From Verrucomicrobiota bacterium (GTDB lineage Bacteria > Verrucomicrobiota > Verrucomicrobiia > Opitutales > Opitutaceae): a DNA stretch of 38,799 nucleotides. The stretch is from positions 1 to 38,799 of the forward strand of contig JAEWKR010000024.1 in NCBI GenBank assembly GCA_023457715.1, read 5' to 3'. Shown piece by piece: positions 7,474-16,147 of this stretch (the stretch's first letter is position 1; every line of letters starts with the position of its first letter). The position numbers and the translations under genes are program-made. Under the pieces are notes generated by a model. It was not told the origin of the DNA. It did not search any database and saw nothing but the letters and a program-made list of their open reading frames with translations.

Positions 7474-9948
7474 ATGCGCCTTCTCGCCCTCTTCGCCTTC
7501 CTCTTCGGCCTCACCACCCTCCACGCGCAATCGGTGCGTTGGGAAGCCGGCGATTCCGCCATGGGCTCCGTGGTCCAGCTCGTCTTCGAAGACTGCGAGC
7601 CCGATGGGGACCCACAGCTCCCTGCCCTGCCGAACACCACCCTCGCTTTTGCCGGTACCTCCTCCTCCTTCAAGTGGATCAACGCCAGCGTGAGCCGCAC
7701 GATGACGTTGTCGTACCTCGTGCAGGGGCGCCGGACCGGGCCGCTCCAGATCCCCGCGTTCTCCGTCAAAACCAACAAGGGCATGCTGCCGGTGGCCGCC
7801 TTCAACGGCGCAGCTCCCACCGTCTCTGCCGACTCGGTGGCCACCGCCAGGCTCATTCCCACGAAGACCGAGCTGTGGGCCGGTGAAGTGTTTGGCCTCA
7901 CCTACCGACTCACCGCCGCGCGGCGCAACAACCCGCAGTTCGATTCGTTTGTCTTCGATTGGAACGCCGCCCCGCTGCTGACCGAGGAGTGGTCCAAACC
8001 CACGGCCAACGAGGTCGTCGTCGATGGCCAGCGCCAGTTGGTGATCGAGGTGCAGACCCGGGCGTACGGCCGGGACAACGGGGCGTTCAAAATGGAGGCG
8101 GCCAAACAGGTCGTGCATGTCCAAACCGGCGCCGTCGGGTTCGGACTCTTCTCCCAGCCGCGCATGGAGCCCGTCTCCGTCACCTCGAATCAACCGACGC
8201 TCCAGGTGAAGCCGCTGCCCGCGCCCCCGGCCACCTTCTCCGGGGCGGTCGGCGAGTTCAAACTCACTTCAAAGATCGTCCCGCGGGAGGCCGCCGTGGG
8301 GGAGCCGGTCACCTGGACGCTCGAGCTGACGGGAACCGGAAACTGGCCCGACGTGCCCGGCCTGCCGGCACGCGAGGTCTCGCGCGATTTCCAGGTGGTG
8401 CAGCCACGGGCCAAGCGCACCCCCGCCGAAGGCAAGCTGTTCGAGGCGACGCTCGCGGAAGACGTCGTGCTCGTGCCGACCAAGCCGGGCCAGTACGAAC
8501 TCGGGCCGGTCACGTTCACGTTCTTCAACCCCGCGACGGGCCGGTATGAGACCGTGCAGACGGAAGCGGTGACCGTGACGGTGACACCTGGCGCCGCGAC
8601 GGCGGCACCGGCCGTTGAAGCCGGCGAAAAAGCGGGGGCAACCGAGCCTGCAGCCACCGCAACGCCTCCCGCCACGCCGCCGGAACCGGCCGCCATTCCA
8701 CGCGATCCCCTGCCCGGCACCGATCCCGTCGCGCGCCCCCTCTCCACCGCCATGGCGCTCCTCCTGGCCGCGGCGGGCCTCCTCGTTCCGATCGCAGCAT
8801 GGCTGACGCTCGCGTGGCGCCGGGCCTTTGCCACCGATCCCCTGCGCCCGCAGCGCGAAGCCCATGCCCGTTTGCTGCAACTCATGCGGGCGCTCAATGC
8901 GCAGGCGCCGCGCCCCCCGGACGCGTCCGCGCTCCTGCAATGGCAGCGCGACTCCGCGGTGCTCTGGGACACCACTCACGCCGCTCCCGAAGCGTCCGCC
9001 GTGTTTCAGCCGTCGCGGGACACTCCGGACCGCATCGCGGCGTGGACCCGTCTCTGGGCCGAAGCGGAGCGCGCGCTGTATCGCGTTCCGGATGCGCTGC
9101 CCGCGGACTGGGTGGTGCGGGCCGAAGCGGAACTGGCCTCGCGGCCGCCGCCCCGCTTCAATCCCGGCAGGCTGTTCCTTCCGCGCAACCTGCTCGCGTT
9201 CGCCGCGGGGATCGCCGTGCTCACCCTGCTCGCCGGGCCCGGTACGGCCCGCGCGGCGACGGCACCCGACGTCGCCTACCGCGCGGGCGATTACACCGCG
9301 GCGGAAGCCGCCTGGCGCGCGGCGGTCCAGGCCAATCCCACCGACTGGATTGCACGCCACAATCTCGCGCTCGCCCTGGCGCAACAGGACCGCTTCGGCG
9401 AAGCCGCCGCCTACGCTTCGTCCGCCTTCGTGCTCAACCCTTCGGACTCGTCGGTCCGCTGGCATTTCCGACTGACTGCCAGCAAGGCGGGCCACGTCCC
9501 GGGTCCGCTCGAATCGCTGCTGACGCGTCCCGACGCGCTGGCGTCCACCACCGGTCCCGCCGGCTGGCAACGTCTGCTGATTGGCGCGGCATGGATCCTG
9601 GGTGCAGCGCTGGCGTGGCTGCTGGTGAATGCGTTCGGCCCGCGCGCCCGCTGGCAGACGTGGGCCGCCGGGGCGCTCGGAGGCGCCGCGGTGGCGCTGG
9701 GCATCGTGTCCGCCCACGGCTGGCGCAGCTATGGCGAACTGGCGGACGAGCGCGCCGTCATCGCCTGGCAGCAAGGCACGCTCCGCTCCATCCCCACCGA
9801 GGCTGACACCGCCCAGCAGACTACGACGCTGGCGGCGGGCAGCGTCGCCCGCGTCAACAAGACCTTTTTCGGCTGGAGCCGACTCGCCTTTGCCAACGGC
9901 CAGACCGGCTGGGTGAGGGCCGAGGACGTGGTGCCGGTGTGGAGGTAG
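7474..9948 (+). CDS. batD: BatD-BatE fusion (BatD, TPR, SH3-like)
   Basis: An 824-aa membrane protein. The start at ATG 7474 is chosen because it begins a clean signal peptide (MRLLALFAFLFGLTTLHAQS). A longer frame to 7315 only translates the R2 repeat. Residues about 20-370 are the periplasmic BatD (oxygen tolerance) beta domains, with a Pro/Ala-rich linker (372-420) and a membrane segment (about 427-447). Residues 571-594 are a second signal-like segment (LLAFAAGIAVLTLLAGPG), followed by TPR-type helices (596-660: AGDYTAAEAAWRAAVQANP), two membrane helices (699-719, 728-747) and a C-terminal SH3-like domain (about 770-820). That order is the usual BatE layout, so this looks like BatD fused to BatE. 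It closes the operon. Confidence 0.88.
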   Translation: MRLLALFAFLFGLTTLHAQSVRWEAGDSAMGSVVQLVFEDCEPDGDPQLPALPNTTLAFAGTSSSFKWINASVSRTMTLSYLVQGRRTGPLQIPAFSVKTNKGMLPVAAFNGAAPTVSADSVATARLIPTKTELWAGEVFGLTYRLTAARRNNPQFDSFVFDWNAAPLLTEEWSKPTANEVVVDGQRQLVIEVQTRAYGRDNGAFKMEAAKQVVHVQTGAVGFGLFSQPRMEPVSVTSNQPTLQVKPLPAPPATFSGAVGEFKLTSKIVPREAAVGEPVTWTLELTGTGNWPDVPGLPAREVSRDFQVVQPRAKRTPAEGKLFEATLAEDVVLVPTKPGQYELGPVTFTFFNPATGRYETVQTEAVTVTVTPGAATAAPAVEAGEKAGATEPAATATPPATPPEPAAIPRDPLPGTDPVARPLSTAMALLLAAAGLLVPIAAWLTLAWRRAFATDPLRPQREAHARLLQLMRALNAQAPRPPDASALLQWQRDSAVLWDTTHAAPEASAVFQPSRDTPDRIAAWTRLWAEAERALYRVPDALPADWVVRAEAELASRPPPRFNPGRLFLPRNLLAFAAGIAVLTLLAGPGTARAATAPDVAYRAGDYTAAEAAWRAAVQANPTDWIARHNLALALAQQDRFGEAAAYASSAFVLNPSDSSVRWHFRLTASKAGHVPGPLESLLTRPDALASTTGPAGWQRLLIGAAWILGAALAWLLVNAFGPRARWQTWAAGALGGAAVALGIVSAHGWRSYGELADERAVIAWQQGTLRSIPTEADTAQQTTTLAAGSVARVNKTFFGWSRLAFANGQTGWVRAEDVVPVWR

Positions 9949-10068
9949 CCGGCCGCGTGCGGCGGCATTTGAGATTTGAAATTTGAGATTTGAGATTACC
10001 GGAGGCGCAGAGCTTCGAGATATCTCAAATTTCAGATCTCAAATCTCAAATCGCCGCGCGTAGCGCGG
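9949..10068. repeat. R1 inverted repeat between convergent genes
   Basis: Left arm ATTTGAGATTTGAAATTTGA and on (9967-9997), right arm ATCTCAAATTTCAGATCTCA and on (10022-10051), followed by the GC palindrome GCCGCGCGTAGCGCGGC (10053-10069). It lies between the convergent batD and the minus-strand secreted-protein gene and probably ends both transcripts, since a hairpin is symmetric. The palindrome reaches the stop codon of the minus-strand gene. Confidence 0.8.
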
Positions 10069-12012
10069 CTACGGCTTCGGCATCGGTCCGTGCTTGACCG
10101 GCGGCTGTCGAAACTGGACCGGCACCGCGAGCCGGACCGAGCCGGGCTGCGGATCCGGCTGGGGATCGGGGTTCGCCGCCGTGGCATTCCAGAACACCCC
10201 CTGGCTGGCGTTGTAATACGTGCCGCTGCCGGTCTGCAGCGCAACCGCGCGGAGCATGAAACGTCCCGACCGGTTGGGCGCGTACGCCCGCGCATCGGCG
10301 GGCAGCGTGGCCATCCGCTCGAACCGTCCCGTGCCGCTGTTCAGCCAGTAGACCCGGTATTCCTGCACCGCGACGCCTGCCGGTGCGAGCCAGGTGGCCG
10401 CTCCGGTGGTGGAATCGTGCGCGAACCCCGTCACCGGCGGCACCGGATCCATGCGCAAGGTCGGGTCTCCGTGGAGCGCCAGGTAGACGCCTTGTGGATA
10501 CGTGTTGCCGCTCGGCCGTATTTTCACCGGCGTGTCGTAGACGGTGCCCGACAGATTCTGGCTGGCGCGCATGCCATAGCCCAGGGTCTCCCCGAGGCCC
10601 ATCGCGTGGAAATACAGGAATGGCCGGCCCGCCCAGGCCGCGGCCAGACCGTAGTCCGCCGGCGCGAGCGCGGCGCGCACGAGGTTGTTCGGTCGGGTCC
10701 AGTCCACCATGTAACTGCCAAAGAAGAGATAGAACTGGGCCCGGGCGTTCCCCGACACCAGGTCCCGGCTGCGCAATTCGCCTCCCCCCGGACCCACCGA
10801 GGCCATCCCGTCGCCGCTGTCGCCGCCCGCGCCGCCGGCAAAAGCCCAGAGATAAGTCCCGCTGGTGACGGCATTGAACCAGCCGGCCGTATTACGGCTC
10901 CCGTGGAAATCATCGTACACCACCGTGCGATCGTAGCCGACGAGGGGCGCAAAATTGCGATAGCCCACCGCGGCAAACGGCTCGACGACCCCTTCGAAAT
11001 AGTAGTCGCCGAATGCATCGCCCACCAGGGCCCGTCGCTCCGGCACGCGCTGGGCCAGCCGGTAGGCGCGGGCCTTCGCGAAATAGTTCCGCAACAAAGC
11101 GACCTCCGACGCATGCGGCGACACCGCCTGCACGCCGGGCATCTCGGCGAAGTCGACCCGGCCGACCTGCAGGGCGATGCGGCCCGGGTAGGTGTTGCGG
11201 CTGAAAATCCAGCGGTTTCCCTCCCGGCGGGCCGCGCCCCAGTCTCCGCTCATGTCGCCGTAAAATCCGTCCGCCGGCATGGGGCGGATGCCATGGCCGT
11301 CGGGGTTCGTGGCTTCGCCGGAGAATGGGATCGGCAGCCGGCCCAGCAGCAGCACCGCCTGCACGTTGCCGCCCGCGCCATATTCCTGGCGGAGCCGCGC
11401 CCGCAGATCGTTGGGATGGCTTGCGCTGGAAAATCCGTCGATGCGCACCGTGCGCCAGCCGTCGCCCTGCAGGTCCTCCATCCATTGGGCGATCTCCGCG
11501 CCCAGGGCCCCGGCCACGCCGCTTTCCGGCACCACCAGCACCGTGCCGCGGTCTTCGATCAGCGGGACCCGCCACCCGCTGCGGATGTATCCGACTCCGT
11601 TATACTGCGCGGCGAGTCCGTCGTAGATCCGCGTGATCCGGTACTCGTACGCCACCCCTGCTTCGACGTCATCCGTAAAGCTATTCTGCCCCGCCGCCAC
11701 GGTCGTGCCTCCACCCCAATCCGGGCTCTCGAGATCGCTGACGCGCTTCCGATACACGACATGGTAAGGGCTGCGTCCCGCCTGCGTTCCGGCGGAGGCG
11801 TCGGGGGGCGCCCAGCGGAGCGTGATCCGTGGACGATCGGGATCCACCGTCGCGCTCACCTGCACCGCATAGTTCCAGGGGGCGTTCGCGGCCTGGCAGC
11901 GCAGTGCCCCGCCCAGGAACAGGCTGAACAAGGGCAGGAATAGCCCAAGGGATCGCCCGCCCCGGCGGAGAGTCCGGAGGGGCGCATGGAGCGAAGCGAA
12001 AAGTCGGGACAT
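10069..12012 (-). CDS. Secreted protein with gingipain (C25)-like middle and FN3-like ends
   Basis: A 647-aa protein. The start is taken at the ATG whose complement is 12010-12012, because it begins a signal peptide (RSLGLFLPLFSLFLGG, residues 20-35). The longer open frame upstream only translates R2 repeats. Residues about 45-145 look like a fibronectin-III-type domain (AYEYRITRIYDG). Residues about 150-520 resemble peptidase family C25 (gingipain): VQAVLLLGRLPIPF, PADGFYGDMSGDW, GRIALQVGRVDF and the closing GDPTLRM (515-521). Where active C25 enzymes have a His in a GHG-type motif, this protein reads AFAGGAGG (390-397), and the downstream Cys position appears to be FFGS. Residues 525-610 look like a second FN3-type domain. 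It is possibly a non-catalytic relative; family assignment is moderate. Confidence 0.6.
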   Translation of the reverse strand: MSRLFASLHAPLRTLRRGGRSLGLFLPLFSLFLGGALRCQAANAPWNYAVQVSATVDPDRPRITLRWAPPDASAGTQAGRSPYHVVYRKRVSDLESPDWGGGTTVAAGQNSFTDDVEAGVAYEYRITRIYDGLAAQYNGVGYIRSGWRVPLIEDRGTVLVVPESGVAGALGAEIAQWMEDLQGDGWRTVRIDGFSSASHPNDLRARLRQEYGAGGNVQAVLLLGRLPIPFSGEATNPDGHGIRPMPADGFYGDMSGDWGAARREGNRWIFSRNTYPGRIALQVGRVDFAEMPGVQAVSPHASEVALLRNYFAKARAYRLAQRVPERRALVGDAFGDYYFEGVVEPFAAVGYRNFAPLVGYDRTVVYDDFHGSRNTAGWFNAVTSGTYLWAFAGGAGGDSGDGMASVGPGGGELRSRDLVSGNARAQFYLFFGSYMVDWTRPNNLVRAALAPADYGLAAAWAGRPFLYFHAMGLGETLGYGMRASQNLSGTVYDTPVKIRPSGNTYPQGVYLALHGDPTLRMDPVPPVTGFAHDSTTGAATWLAPAGVAVQEYRVYWLNSGTGRFERMATLPADARAYAPNRSGRFMLRAVALQTGSGTYYNASQGVFWNATAANPDPQPDPQPGSVRLAVPVQFRQPPVKHGPMPKP

Positions 12013-12521
12013 AGGGGCGCGAGTCTGCGCGTCCCAAACCATACGCTCGCGGCAACCATAACCAATAGGGTGAGTTACGACCATGCGCCGGCGGCGGAAT
12101 TCGGATTTCAGATGTCGTGGCGAGGCTGTACAATCCTTCCGCCTGAAGGCGGGACAACGTACCCGAGCATCGAACCAGGGGCTCGTGGCTTTGGTAAGTT
12201 GTCCCGCCTTTAGGCGGAATGCCTTTCCCCACGCGCGCCCCCAGATTCCGCCCGAAGGTGGGACACCGTACCCGAGCATCGAACCAGGCGGCTCGGGGCT
12301 TTGGTAAGTTGTCCCGCCTTTAGGCGGAATGCCTTTCCCCACGCGCGCCCCCAGATTCCGCCTGAAGGCGGGACAACGTACCCAGGCATCAAACCAGTCC
12401 CCGGCAGAAGCAAAGCGCCGCCGGCATCTCAAATCTCAAATTTCAAATCTCAAATCGCCCTCCGGTCCCACCCACCCCGGCCCTGGGTCCTGGCCCCATT
12501 CTGTGACGGGCGCTGTCCGCT
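12013..12521. repeat. Divergent intergenic region: 110-bp R2 tandem repeat and an R1 half element
   Basis: Between the divergent secreted-protein and GH9 genes. From about 12130 to 12400 an R2 unit of about 110 bp occurs two and a half times. Each unit holds CCGCCTGAAGGCGGGACAAC, a 40-bp middle (TACCCGAGCATCGAACCAGG) and the inverted arm TTGTCCCGCCTTTAGGCGGA. The second and third units share long identical stretches. An R1 half element follows (12426-12455). Promoters of both genes must lie in or beside the repeats; none is clear. Confidence 0.85.
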
Positions 12522-15500
12522 ATGCTGACCCCTGCGCTGCCCTCGGCCGCGTGTCCTCCCATGCTGTTCCGATCTCTCCCCTTGTTTCTGCGCTCCTTTG
12601 CGCGGGCCGGTCGTCGTGCGCAGGCCGTTCACGAATCCGACCGGGTACGGGCTGAAGGCGGCGTTGCGGGAGGCAGATCGCGGTCGTGGGGCGGGCCGGG
12701 TTTGGCGGGAGCCAAGCCCTCCCGAATCCCCTCCCTGTCCCCGCTCTGGGCGTTCGTCCTTCTGACCGGGGCGTGGGCGGGCCAGCCGATTGACCCGCTT
12801 TCCCCGCGACTTCCCCAGCCGGGCGACTACGCCGCGACGTTGCTCTCGCCGTCCCTGATTCAGCTCACCGCCATCAGTGCGCCCGCCGAAAACGAGGCGC
12901 CGATTCCGCTGCCCGGCGAACTCACGCCGGCCGCCTTCGAGGTCGAGGTGGGCGGCGTGCCCGCCAACGTCACCGCGCTGGGCTTCAAACGGCGGGTGCT
13001 TTATGCCCCGATCAAAGCGCGCGATCTGCGCGTCGCGACCGAAGTCTACCTCCAACTCGCCGCCCCCGTCCCCGATTCCGACAGCTCCGTCAAAGTCACG
13101 GCGAACGCCCCCGCGGTGTGGCCTCATCGCCAGACCGTCGAACTCACCCTCGATCCCGGACGTTACAGTCCCGCCTTGCACGTCAACCAGGAGGGCTACG
13201 TCCCCGACCTGCCGAAGACGGCGCTGGTGGGCTACTACCTCGGCACGCTCGGCGAGATGCCGGTTCCCGCCGAGGCCGGCTTCGAAGTGGTCGACGCGAA
13301 GTCGGGAGCCGTCGTATTCCAAGGACCCCTGCGGATCCGGCGCGATCAGGGCTTCAACCTTAACCCTCGCCCGTATCAGGCGGTCTACGAAGCCGATTTT
13401 TCCGCTTTCACCACCCCGGGCCGGTATCGGCTGCGGGTGCCGGGGCTCGGCGCGTCGGTTCCCTTCCGCATCGACGAGGGCGCCTTGCTGAACGCCGTCC
13501 GCACCTACGCCTTGGGCCTCTACCACCAGCGCTGCGGTCAGGAGTTGGGGCTGCCCTACACCCGCTTCGGCCACGGAGCATGTCACCTCGCGCCGGCCGA
13601 GGTTCCGATGCCGGCCGGGGCTTTCGGGAAGGCCTGGGAGATCATTCGCAAGCTTGACGAGGACTCCGTGAAACCGGAGCGGCCGGAGCTCCAGTTGAAG
13701 TATCCCGAGCAGATGAAGTACCCGTTCGTGCGCACGGGCAAAGTTGCCGTCCACGGCGGCCATCACGACGCCGGTGACTACAGCAAGTACACCACGAACA
13801 GCGCGACGCTCGTGCACCCGCTGATGTTCGCGGTGGACTCGTTTCCCGGGGTGTCCGAACTCGACAACCTCGGACTGCCCGAGAGCGGCGACGGAATCGG
13901 CGATCTGCTGCAGGAGGCGAAGTGGGAGGCGGACTTTCTCTCCCGTCTCCAGGACGACGACGGCGGGTTCTACTTCCTGGTCTATCCTCGGGAACGGCGT
14001 TACGAGAACGACCGGTTGCCCGCCCCCGGCGACCCTCAGATTGTCTGGCCAAAGACCACCGCCGCCACGGCCGCCGCCGTCGCCGCCCTCGCCCAGTGCG
14101 CCGGATCGCCCGCGTTCAAGCGCCACTATCCCGAGGACGCCAAACGCTACCTCGCGCAGGCCGAACGCGGTTGGAAATTCCTCCTCCAGGCCCTGGAGCG
14201 GCACGGGCGCGCCAAGGCGTACCAGCGGCTCACGCACTATGGGGACGATTTCCAGGATACCGACGAACTGGCCTGGGCCGCCGCCGAACTGTTCGTCGCC
14301 ACCGGCGACCTCGCTTACGAGAAGAAGTTGATGGAGTGGTTCCCTGATCCGACCGATGGCCGGACGAAGCAGTACCAGTGGCGCCGCGCCTCCAGCTCCT
14401 ACGGCAACGCGATGCGCAGCTATGCGTTCGCCGCCTCGAGCGGCCGGCTCCCCCGCACGCGGCTCGCCGGTGGCTACCTCGCCAAATGCGAAGCCGAGCT
14501 GCGCCGGGCCGGCGAGGATGCCGCGCGCTGGGCCGACCAGAGCGCCTATGGCACCAGCTATCCGGAGCCTTCCAAGCGGATCAATGCCGCGGGATGGTAC
14601 TTCTCCAGCGACCAGGCGTTCGACATCACGGTCGCGTACCAACTGCAGAAGCGGCCCAACTTCGTGCGCACCGTCCTGACGAACCTCAACTACGAGGCCG
14701 GCGCGAACCCGGTCAACCGAGCGTTTCTCACGGGCATGGGCGTGCGCGGCCAGCGCGAGATCGTTCACCAGTTCTCACAAAACGACGAACGCGTACTGCC
14801 GCTGACCGGAATTCCGATCGGCAACCTCTATTCGCAATTCTCCTATCTCGGCCCCTATAAGAATCAGCTGAAGGAGCTAAGCTGGCCGCGGGACGACGGC
14901 GACTCCGTGTATCCGCTCTACGACCGGTGGTCCGACGCGTACAATTGGAACGCCGAGTTCGTCGTCACCAACCAGGCCCGCGCCCTGGCCAGCCTCGCCT
15001 TCTGGGCCGCGGGTACGAAGGCCAAAGGCGAGCCGTGGAAAGCGGCGTCGGCTCGCATCGTGGGCGCCGACGTCGAATTGCGCCTGGGCCGTCCGACCAC
15101 GCTGCGGCTGGAGGCGGAGGGCCTCGACCTCTCCGAGGCGCGCATCGTCTGGGAAGGCCGCGGCCAGGAACCTGCGTTCGGGGCCGAATACGTTTTCACG
15201 CCTCGCAGCTCCGGTCCGCAATGGATTGAAGCCGAGGCCGTGCTCCCGGACGGCCGACGCGTGTTCGCGCGCGCCACCCCCTCGGCCACTGCTCCCGTTG
15301 TCCTGTGGGTTAATGGTTCGCTCCCCGCCGGCGCCGTGCCGTACGCCAAGGATGGCGACACCTGGAACTGGATCAAAGCCGCCACCAAACCGGCCGAACT
15401 GCAGGCGCATCTCTCCGCCCCCCAGCACGAGTCCGCCCTCGCCAACGGCATCCATGAGCACGGCTTCCACGACGCGACCGATCCGCTGCTCGTCGAACGC

Positions 15501-15851
15501 GGGGATATCCTCTTCGCCTACATCTTCATCGATCCGCAAAACGTGCCGGCCACGATCATGCTTGAATGGAAAGACGGCTCGAACGAGCACCGCGCGTTCT
15601 GGGGCCGCAACGAAATCCCCTATGGACGGATGAACACCGAAAGTCAGCGCCCGATGGGCCCCCTGCCCCCGGCTGGGCGATGGGTGCGGCTCGATGTGCC
15701 GGCGTCGGCCGTCGGCCTCGAAGGCCGCAGCATCACCGGCATGGTCTTCCGCCTCCACGGCGGCCGCGCCCGCTGGGACGCCGTCGGCAAACTCTCCGCC
15801 GCCGCCGCGAAAAGCAGCCGCCTGGAGATGCCGCCGCCAGTCCGTGAGTAG
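12522..15851 (+). CDS. Secreted glycoside hydrolase family 9 (endoglucanase-type)
   Basis: An 1109-aa exported GH9 protein, expected to cut beta-1,4-glucans or related glycans. A signal-like segment (LWAFVLLTGAWAG) lies at about 75-87, so the true start may be internal, for example TTG 12702. Residues about 110-215 form an extra beta domain. The CelD-type N-terminal Ig-like domain starts near 222 (LHVNQEGYVPDLPKTALVGY). The catalytic (alpha/alpha)6 domain runs to about 830 with HHDAGDYSKY (Asp416, Asp419). Near its end, SDAYNWNAEF (804-813) stands where family members have the acid Glu before a YNA or WNA motif; a Glu at that exact place is not obvious. The C-terminal part has an Ig-like domain (about 845-925) and a beta-sandwich (about 985-1095; MLEWKDGSNEHRAFWG, MGPLPPAGRWVRLDVP) of a type common in planctomycete and verrucomicrobial proteins. 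Confidence 0.87.
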   Translation: MLTPALPSAACPPMLFRSLPLFLRSFARAGRRAQAVHESDRVRAEGGVAGGRSRSWGGPGLAGAKPSRIPSLSPLWAFVLLTGAWAGQPIDPLSPRLPQPGDYAATLLSPSLIQLTAISAPAENEAPIPLPGELTPAAFEVEVGGVPANVTALGFKRRVLYAPIKARDLRVATEVYLQLAAPVPDSDSSVKVTANAPAVWPHRQTVELTLDPGRYSPALHVNQEGYVPDLPKTALVGYYLGTLGEMPVPAEAGFEVVDAKSGAVVFQGPLRIRRDQGFNLNPRPYQAVYEADFSAFTTPGRYRLRVPGLGASVPFRIDEGALLNAVRTYALGLYHQRCGQELGLPYTRFGHGACHLAPAEVPMPAGAFGKAWEIIRKLDEDSVKPERPELQLKYPEQMKYPFVRTGKVAVHGGHHDAGDYSKYTTNSATLVHPLMFAVDSFPGVSELDNLGLPESGDGIGDLLQEAKWEADFLSRLQDDDGGFYFLVYPRERRYENDRLPAPGDPQIVWPKTTAATAAAVAALAQCAGSPAFKRHYPEDAKRYLAQAERGWKFLLQALERHGRAKAYQRLTHYGDDFQDTDELAWAAAELFVATGDLAYEKKLMEWFPDPTDGRTKQYQWRRASSSYGNAMRSYAFAASSGRLPRTRLAGGYLAKCEAELRRAGEDAARWADQSAYGTSYPEPSKRINAAGWYFSSDQAFDITVAYQLQKRPNFVRTVLTNLNYEAGANPVNRAFLTGMGVRGQREIVHQFSQNDERVLPLTGIPIGNLYSQFSYLGPYKNQLKELSWPRDDGDSVYPLYDRWSDAYNWNAEFVVTNQARALASLAFWAAGTKAKGEPWKAASARIVGADVELRLGRPTTLRLEAEGLDLSEARIVWEGRGQEPAFGAEYVFTPRSSGPQWIEAEAVLPDGRRVFARATPSATAPVVLWVNGSLPAGAVPYAKDGDTWNWIKAATKPAELQAHLSAPQHESALANGIHEHGFHDATDPLLVERGDILFAYIFIDPQNVPATIMLEWKDGSNEHRAFWGRNEIPYGRMNTESQRPMGPLPPAGRWVRLDVPASAVGLEGRSITGMVFRLHGGRARWDAVGKLSAAAAKSSRLEMPPPVRE

Positions 15852-16147
<296 letters not shown>

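Noticed and set aside
12130..12400. CRISPR array in tandem repeats (also considered at 3432-4160 and 38080-38460)
   Set aside because: The repeats are contiguous or far too long, the spacing units are themselves repeated, and no cas gene is present.
12013..12432. N-terminal extension of the minus-strand secreted protein
   Set aside because: The extra 140 residues translate the R2 repeat (FRLKAG, PPEGGTTY, PAFRR peptides). A signal peptide begins at the downstream ATG.
12450..14768. 772-codon minus-strand open frame opposite the GH9 gene
   Set aside because: It is a high-GC shadow. The plus strand has clear GH9 motifs and domain order.
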